A DNA stretch of 5,597 bases from an uncultured bacterium (GTDB lineage: Bacteria > Patescibacteriota > Minisyncoccia > Phycocordibacterales > UBA1006): the NCBI GenBank assembly GCA_937898165.1, contig CALDKO010000032.1, positions 1 through 5,597 on the forward strand, given 5' to 3'. The notes under the pieces were generated by a model. It was not told where the DNA came from and searched no databases. It saw only the letters and a program-made list of their open reading frames with translations. Position 1 is the stretch's first letter. The number at the start of each line of letters is the position of its first letter. The position numbers and the translations under genes were made by a program. Of this stretch, positions 1 through 3,268 are shown piece by piece.

Positions 1-208
1 TGTTTACTTTCACTTACGGTGTGAGCAGCCAACTCATCCTCAATTTGCTTATATTCTTCTTTTAATTTTTCATAAGTACTATTAATTTTTTTAATAAATC
101 TTTATTCTTATGTAAATCACATAATAAATAATTATATTTATTAGCTTCAATATGAACAAAACCATTATCAATATAATCTATAGTAATTCTTGTTATTATA
201 TTTAACAT
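1..208 (-). CDS. Partial unknown gene with a -1 frameshift at an A7 run
   Basis: I do not recognise this gene. It starts with ATG four bases after the TGA of the upstream DUF1003-like gene, so the two are probably co-transcribed. The first frame gives 48 codons, beginning MLNIITRITIDYIDNG and ending at a TAA at 64-62. At codons 40-41 the frame reads TTA AAA AAA, and a step back of one base enters an open frame that runs off the window edge. That frame gives 28 further residues: INSTYEKLKEEYKQIEDELA and then AAHTVSESK with the first A shared. It looks like a charged helix and is far more protein-like than the terminated tail. The shifted frame has its own TAA just upstream of the A run and no ATG after that stop, so it can hardly be a separate gene beginning there. 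By hand count 62-208 is about 14% GC. It could be a pseudogene, a slippage-decoded gene, or an assembly error. No function can be proposed. Confidence 0.5.
86..92 (-). other. A7 slippery heptamer at the frame change
   Basis: On the minus strand the run A AAA AAA falls in the zero frame as TT(A AAA AAA). This fits the X XXY YYZ pattern of -1 ribosomal frameshift sites and is also a typical transcriptional-slippage or sequencing-indel site. A -1 slip bypasses the TAA at 64-62 and enters the open frame that reaches the window edge. I saw no convincing downstream stem-loop or upstream Shine-Dalgarno-like stimulator, so its programmed status is unproven. Confidence 0.45.
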
Positions 209-212
209 ATTT

Positions 213-638
213 TCATTTTTTTGATTTCAATTCTTGAATCCTATTAATAATTATTTGTCTTGCTTTTGGAGATAAACCGCCAATTTTTTTTGATAGAACA
301 GTTAATTCTTCTATTAATTCATTTTCCTCATCTTCATTATCGTCATAGATTTCTTCCTGAATTTCTTCAATATTTTCAACTATTTCTTCTACATCTTCTT
401 GTAAATGAACTATATTTTCATTATTTAAATTCAAAGACATTTGAATAAATATAGACAGATAGATTGCTTCTAGTGATACAATTGTAGTTAGTACCAACAA
501 TACTCGATCAAAAGGTATACCTAAAATCGCAAGTACGAATGCGCTGACGAATAGTACAGTATGCACAATTAATGATTGGATGGATCCAACCCAACGTGTT
601 GCACGGATGGAAATTTTCTCGAGTGGTGAGAGTTGCAT
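213..638 (-). CDS. Small DUF1003-like two-helix membrane protein with acidic tail
   Basis: This is a 141-residue integral membrane protein. A short basic N-terminus (about 1-18) is followed by two hydrophobic helices at about 20-40 and 44-66. The second ends in SLEAIYLSIFIQMSLN, which resembles the DUF1003 signature (LxLSLEAxxxxxILMSQN) and more loosely the low-affinity iron permease family. Its biochemical role is unknown, so I do not assign transport. Residues about 76-112 are strongly acidic (EDVEEIVENIEEIQEE and onward) and probably form a cytoplasmic coiled coil. The last 30 residues are basic. Base composition changes inside the gene: by hand count about 42% GC over 481-638 and about 25% over 221-480. 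The ATG at 638 is supported by a promoter whose predicted start point falls on that A. It is first in a two-gene minus-strand unit and divergent from the DUF5671 gene. Confidence 0.7.
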   Translation of the reverse strand: MQLSPLEKISIRATRWVGSIQSLIVHTVLFVSAFVLAILGIPFDRVLLVLTTIVSLEAIYLSIFIQMSLNLNNENIVHLQEDVEEIVENIEEIQEEIYDDNEDEENELIEELTVLSKKIGGLSPKARQIIINRIQELKSKK

Positions 639-644
639 AAATAT

Positions 645-673
645 TTTATAGCATGAAATGGTAATGTTGGCAA
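645..673 (-). promoter_or_regulatory. Sigma70-type promoter of the DUF1003-like gene, leaderless
   Basis: Read on the minus strand, the site has -35 TTGCCA (673-668), a 17-base spacer ending in TGC, and -10 TATAAA (650-645). Six bases separate the -10 from the ATG, so the expected transcription start coincides with the A of the start codon at 638. There is no Shine-Dalgarno sequence. This is the best-matching promoter in the window. Confidence 0.7.
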
Positions 674-675
674 AA

Positions 676-786
676 TTGTATTTTCCCCTCCATTATGTAG
701 AGGATGGTTAGGGTGGGGTACTGTATTATTTATAAATTCATTTTCTACCTCACCCCTCTCCCGCTCCAGGAGGGGGGGGAATACAA
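676..786. repeat. G/C-rich imperfect palindromic repeat element
   Basis: The element is bounded by inverted TTGTATT (676-682) and AATACAA (780-786), followed inward by TCCCC on the left and a G7 run on the right. Each half carries its own small imperfect hairpin. The left half has CCTC...GAGG and then TTAGGGTGGGGTA ending at 720. The right half starts with TACCTCACCCC (746-756) and ends in CTCC...GGAGGGGGGG. The halves are joined by an AT-rich centre (721-745). It stands out from the AT-rich surroundings and resembles short palindromic repeats (REP or MITE-like, 'CCTCACCCC...CTCTCC' type) that I recall from many bacterial genomes. No ORF lies inside. It fills the gap between two divergent promoters. 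Confidence 0.55.
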
Positions 787-787
787 A

Positions 788-816
788 GCGACAAATAAAA
801 ACTTTAGTGTTATACT
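788..816 (+). promoter_or_regulatory. Extended -10 promoter of the DUF5671 gene
   Basis: The -10 is TATACT (811-816), preceded by TGT (808-810). A -35-like GCGACA (788-793) sits exactly 17 bases upstream, directly beside the palindromic repeat. Seven bases separate the -10 from the ATG at 824, so the predicted start point is at 823-824 and the message would be leaderless. No Shine-Dalgarno motif is present. Confidence 0.65.
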
Positions 817-823
817 TTAATAT

Positions 824-1837
824 ATGACATCACAACAACCACGAGAATTTATTACGTATTTGGGTTACACGATTAGTTATTTAGTCGTGGCGATTTCGTT
901 TATTATTTTCTCGTTTTCATTTACCAATATTTTGTTTCCGGAAATAGGTGGCTATTCTTCACTTGGATATCAATCTGTATTTGGATCGCTCGGTGTATTT
1001 ACTACGGCAGTATTAGTTTTCTTAATAATGGTTTGGGTAGTGCTTAGATTAGTACAAGAGAAAAAAACTCATCCAGAAAGTAAGCCTCGATTATGGATTT
1101 TGCAATTGGGAATGTTTGCTGGGTTTGTAGTGCTGGCTATTACGCTTGCGGTTCTCATTAGGTATTTTTTCTCGGGTGAAATTACTGCACGGTTTTTGAT
1201 TAAAACTATAATCGTTTTAATCGTTGGAATTGATGCAGTGTTGTTTTTCCGTCATGAATCGGGAAAGACAGTTGATACTCCAAAATGGATTTCTCTTGGT
1301 GCAAGTATTGGAGCAGTGATTGTTATGATCGCAGGAATTATTACAACATTTGCGTACCTGGGAACACCGAACATTTCTCGTGCAATCCGTAATGATCAAA
1401 CACGTATCAATGATGTTCAAATATTGCAATCAACGATTACGAATTGGTATCAATCACATGGTGAATTACCAACAGATTTGGCGACATTAAAAAAACAAGA
1501 TTATTACCAAGAACCTCGCGATCCAGAATATTTAAAAGGAAAGGTGTATACGTATCAAGTGATCGATGTTAAAAAATTACAGTATCAACTGTGTGCAGAT
1601 TTTGCACTTGCTTCTGATAACAAATTTGTCATCCGTAAGGACCGCGCAGAATTTGCAAATGGACGCAGTACTGCACCAATGCCAGTTGTGTATTATGATG
1701 AAACGAAATCCGGCGCAGTTTCTGAAACAAATTTGGAAAATCAATGGGATCATGGTGCAAGGAAACATTGTTTTGATCGAACGATTGATATAAAAATGTA
1801 TCCAGTTTATATTAATAATAATGAAATGAAACGATAA
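824..1837 (+). CDS. DUF5671-type membrane protein with a pilin-like C-terminal domain
   Basis: This 337-residue protein has five predicted membrane helices at about 12-33, 52-76, 90-113, 123-142 and 155-178, then an exported or soluble domain at 179-337. The stretch around helices 3 and 4, especially SGEITARFLIK (117-127), is the characteristic core of DUF5671, a family I associate mainly with Parcubacteria; its function is unknown. The C-terminal domain begins with DQTRINDVQILQSTITNWYQ (191-210) and continues with GELP and LCADF. It ends in WDHGARKHCF (308-317). This layout resembles the small pilin-like or periplasmic domains seen in CPR proteins, where a helix is followed by a strand-rich part. 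Its two cysteines (257, 316) could form a disulphide outside the cytoplasm. It stands alone between its own promoter and a terminator. A role in surface or envelope biology is inference. Confidence 0.75.
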   Translation: MTSQQPREFITYLGYTISYLVVAISFIIFSFSFTNILFPEIGGYSSLGYQSVFGSLGVFTTAVLVFLIMVWVVLRLVQEKKTHPESKPRLWILQLGMFAGFVVLAITLAVLIRYFFSGEITARFLIKTIIVLIVGIDAVLFFRHESGKTVDTPKWISLGASIGAVIVMIAGIITTFAYLGTPNISRAIRNDQTRINDVQILQSTITNWYQSHGELPTDLATLKKQDYYQEPRDPEYLKGKVYTYQVIDVKKLQYQLCADFALASDNKFVIRKDRAEFANGRSTAPMPVVYYDETKSGAVSETNLENQWDHGARKHCFDRTIDIKMYPVYINNNEMKR

Positions 1838-1860
1838 AAACTTGCATAATGCAGGTTTTT
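1836..1860 (+). terminator. Intrinsic terminator overlapping the DUF5671 stop codon
   Basis: A 10-bp stem pairs 1836-1845 (AAAAACTTGC) with 1851-1860 (GCAGGTTTTT), with one U-G pair (1842/1854) and loop ATAAT. The final T run doubles as part of the stem and the U tract. It begins inside the TAA stop codon. Confidence 0.65.
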
Positions 1861-1911
1861 AATAAAACAGGCTATCAATTAGAGACAGAATTTCATTTAT
1901 TGGTGAATTTG

Positions 1912-1941
1912 AATAATCTACCGTGTGTAGGTTATTTTTTT
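1912..1941 (+). terminator. Second, stronger intrinsic terminator downstream of the DUF5671 gene
   Basis: A 10-bp stem pairs 1912-1921 (AATAATCTAC) with 1927-1936 (GTAGGTTATT), with one U-G pair (1917/1931) and loop CGTGT, followed by seven T (1935-1941). It lies 51 bases after the first hairpin. I see no ORF or promoter between the two, so this is probably a tandem back-up terminator insulating the next gene. A short RNA between them cannot be excluded. Confidence 0.7.
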
Positions 1942-1949
1942 ATTAACTA

Positions 1950-1978
1950 TTTACATATTTATATTTGTGTGTTAGTAT
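1950..1978 (+). promoter_or_regulatory. Extended -10 promoter of the 125-aa unknown gene
   Basis: The -35 TTTACA (1950-1955) is separated by 17 bases from -10 TAGTAT (1973-1978), which is preceded by TGT (1970-1972). The predicted start near 1985 leaves a leader of about 7 bases. An overlapping TATAAA (1976-1981) is an alternative -10 that would leave about 4 bases. Confidence 0.6.
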
Positions 1979-1991
1979 AAATAAAAAAATT

Positions 1992-2369
1992 ATGAAGACA
2001 ATACAAGTTGATAATATCCAGCATACAAGTTTGTTCGGATCAAAGATTTTTTTATGGGATTTGGAAAAATATAACAAAGGACCTCATTTTATTGGGTTGA
2101 AAGATGCTGTGAAATCTCCGAATGAATATGTATTTTTGCGACATTCGGATGATTTAAATTTCCATGTTTTTACTTTTTCAAGTTTTATAAAACAAGAAAA
2201 TAAAGTGGTCTTGTTACCAAGATCCTGTTCAGACGAATTAAGAAAACAAAAAATTATCCCAATGTTGCATTATTTAGATCGTTTAGAAAAAGAAATAGAT
2301 GAAATGGACGCAGAAAAAAATATTAAACTGGGTAGAATTCAATTACTCAGAATTATGGTGAAAAATTAA
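1992..2369 (+). CDS. Hypothetical 125-aa soluble protein
   Basis: I do not recognise a family. The product is 125 residues with no signal peptide or membrane helix, so it is likely cytoplasmic. The first 85 residues mix hydrophobic and polar segments in a strand-like pattern (for example KIFLWDL and NEYVFLRHSDDLNFHVFTF). The last 40 form a charged helix or coiled coil (LDRLEKEIDEMDAEKNIKLG). It has one cysteine. I chose the ATG at 1992. An in-frame TTG at 1965 would add nine residues, but it lies between the -35 and -10 of the likely promoter and so upstream of the transcript start. The gene has its own promoter and terminator and seems monocistronic. Codon use matches its neighbours, so it looks like a genuine lineage-specific gene, but function cannot be stated. 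Confidence 0.65.
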   Translation: MKTIQVDNIQHTSLFGSKIFLWDLEKYNKGPHFIGLKDAVKSPNEYVFLRHSDDLNFHVFTFSSFIKQENKVVLLPRSCSDELRKQKIIPMLHYLDRLEKEIDEMDAEKNIKLGRIQLLRIMVKN

Positions 2370-2377
2370 TGTTTTTA

Positions 2378-2403
2378 AACTCTCGATATTTTCGAGGGTT
2401 TTT
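2378..2403 (+). terminator. Intrinsic terminator after the 125-aa gene
   Basis: A 9-bp stem pairs 2378-2386 (AACTCTCGA) with 2392-2400 (TCGAGGGTT), with one U-G pair (2381/2397) and loop TATTT; A2377-T2401 could extend it. The T run is 2399-2403. The T run leads straight into the TGTTATACT promoter of the next gene, and the 5' arm contains that promoter's -35-like hexamer. Confidence 0.75.
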
Positions 2404-2411
2404 GTTATACT
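2383..2411 (+). promoter_or_regulatory. Extended -10 promoter embedded in the preceding terminator
   Basis: The -10 TATACT (2406-2411) is preceded by TGT (2403-2405). The -35-like TCGATA (2383-2388) lies 17 bases upstream, inside the terminator hairpin. Nine bases separate the -10 from the ATG at 2421, giving a predicted leader of about 3 bases. The extension probably compensates for the weak -35. Confidence 0.6.
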
Positions 2412-2420
2412 AACTATGTT

Positions 2421-3218
2421 ATGAAAAAATCAATTATTTCAGCATTGTTTATTAGCTTGTTCGTATTATTAGGTTCTGCGCACAGTGCATCAGCACTCGC
2501 AAATCCTGTGTCAGTAAAATGTATCGAGGATGGAGGTACTTCTTTGCCTGTGAATACTTTATCAGGTACGTATAGTAATTGTACATTTCCAGATGGATCT
2601 GTTTGCGAGGAATGGGCATATTTTAATGGGACATGTACACCTAAAAAAGTAGATTCTATGAGTGAACTTCCCGAAGCTTGTGTTGCCGCATTTGATGGAT
2701 GTAATTCCTGTTCTCGAACCTCTGGTGGACAATGGATGTGTACCAAGATGGCATGTATGAATGAGCCGGCAACACCAGCTACATATTGCAAGAAATTTCA
2801 AACTATAAATTCTGACCCTATAGCTTGCCCTGCAAATTATGCACCAGTGTGTGGAGATATCAGTGATCGTGTACGTTGTATTAAAGCTCCGTGTATCGCC
2901 GAAAGAACATATAGTAACGAATGCATGATGAACGCAGATGGTGCAAAAAAGGTTTCAGATGGTGAATGTAAATCAATTTCAACAAAACCATCATTTTGCA
3001 ATACTTCTTATATCAAACTGTTTCGTGGGTCACGAGGGACTTTAGTACGAGAATTACAGCAATTTTTATCTGATCAAGGATATAATCCTGGAACCATTGA
3101 TAGTATTTTTGGAAGAAGAGTTGCGGAATCAGTAAAATCGTTTCAAAAATCCTATGGACTGGGCGTTGATGGAATTTTTGGAAAGGAATCTAAAGCAAAA
3201 GTGTGTGCAATGTTTTAA
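2421..3218 (+). CDS. Secreted DUF333 / Cys-rich / Kazal / peptidoglycan-binding protein
   Basis: This 265-residue exported protein is built of modules. Residues 1-27 are a signal peptide (MKKS, a hydrophobic core, then ASALA before NP). Residues 28-72 match DUF333, with NPVSVKCIEDGG and CTFPDGSVCEEWAYFNGTC, a family often labelled putative hemolysin without proof. Residues 87-123 form a six-cysteine segment with FDGCNSC. Residues 136-183 resemble a Kazal-type serine protease inhibitor domain: YAPVCG, TYSNECMMNADGA and DGEC, with an inserted CIKAPC. Residues 197-265 are a PG_binding_1 domain with the usual LVRELQQFLSDQGYNPG, IDSIFG, VKSFQKSYGL and DGIFG pattern. All 18 cysteines fall in even sets per module (4, 6, 6, 2), as expected for intramodule disulphides. 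The likely role is a wall-attached surface protein with possible protease-inhibitor activity, which is inference. By comparison with classical Kazal inhibitors the P1 residue would be Ala138. Confidence 0.8.
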   Translation: MKKSIISALFISLFVLLGSAHSASALANPVSVKCIEDGGTSLPVNTLSGTYSNCTFPDGSVCEEWAYFNGTCTPKKVDSMSELPEACVAAFDGCNSCSRTSGGQWMCTKMACMNEPATPATYCKKFQTINSDPIACPANYAPVCGDISDRVRCIKAPCIAERTYSNECMMNADGAKKVSDGECKSISTKPSFCNTSYIKLFRGSRGTLVRELQQFLSDQGYNPGTIDSIFGRRVAESVKSFQKSYGLGVDGIFGKESKAKVCAMF

Positions 3219-3224
3219 TTTTTT

Positions 3225-3251
3225 AAACCCTCGATTTTTCGAGGGTTTTTT
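3225..3251 (+). terminator. Strong intrinsic terminator after the Kazal/PG-binding gene
   Basis: A perfect 10-bp stem pairs 3225-3234 (AAACCCTCGA) with 3239-3248 (TCGAGGGTTT), loop TTTT, with T run 3246-3251. It is nearly identical to the hairpin at 2378-2403 and, like it, flows directly into an extended -10 promoter. Confidence 0.85.
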
Positions 3252-3259
3252 GTTATAGT
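3231..3259 (+). promoter_or_regulatory. Extended -10 promoter of leuS embedded in terminator
   Basis: The -10 TATAGT (3254-3259) is preceded by TGT (3251-3253). The -35-like TCGATT (3231-3236) is weak, lies 17 bases upstream and sits within the terminator hairpin. The ATG follows nine bases after the -10, so the predicted leader is about 3 bases. No T-box or other leader regulator can fit, so leuS control by an RNA leader is unlikely here. Confidence 0.6.
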
Positions 3260-3268
3260 GCGAACAAT

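Noticed and set aside
260..448. Plus-strand 62-codon frame opposite the DUF1003-like gene
   Set aside because: It is the complement of the acidic Glu/Asp-rich tail, which yields a Leu/Phe/His-rich artefact, and it has no promoter or start signal.
676..786. CRISPR repeat or insertion sequence
   Set aside because: There is one imperfect palindrome with no repeat-spacer periodicity and no transposase frame, so I call it only a repeat element.
1217..1793. Small frames on both strands within the DUF5671 gene
   Set aside because: They are low-complexity shadows of a real membrane protein gene and no initiation signals are seen.
1965..1991. TTG start extending the 125-aa protein by nine residues
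   Set aside because: It lies between the -35 and -10 of a well-spaced promoter and would be upstream of the transcript start. The ATG at 1992 fits the spacing of the other genes.
2414..2801. Long antisense open frames opposite the Kazal/PG-binding gene
   Set aside because: The plus-strand protein has clear domains and a signal peptide. The antisense products have no recognisable features, promoter or start context.
3219..3268. T-box or other leader regulator of leuS
   Set aside because: The gap is only 50 bases and is filled by a terminator of the upstream gene and a promoter. The predicted leader is about three bases.
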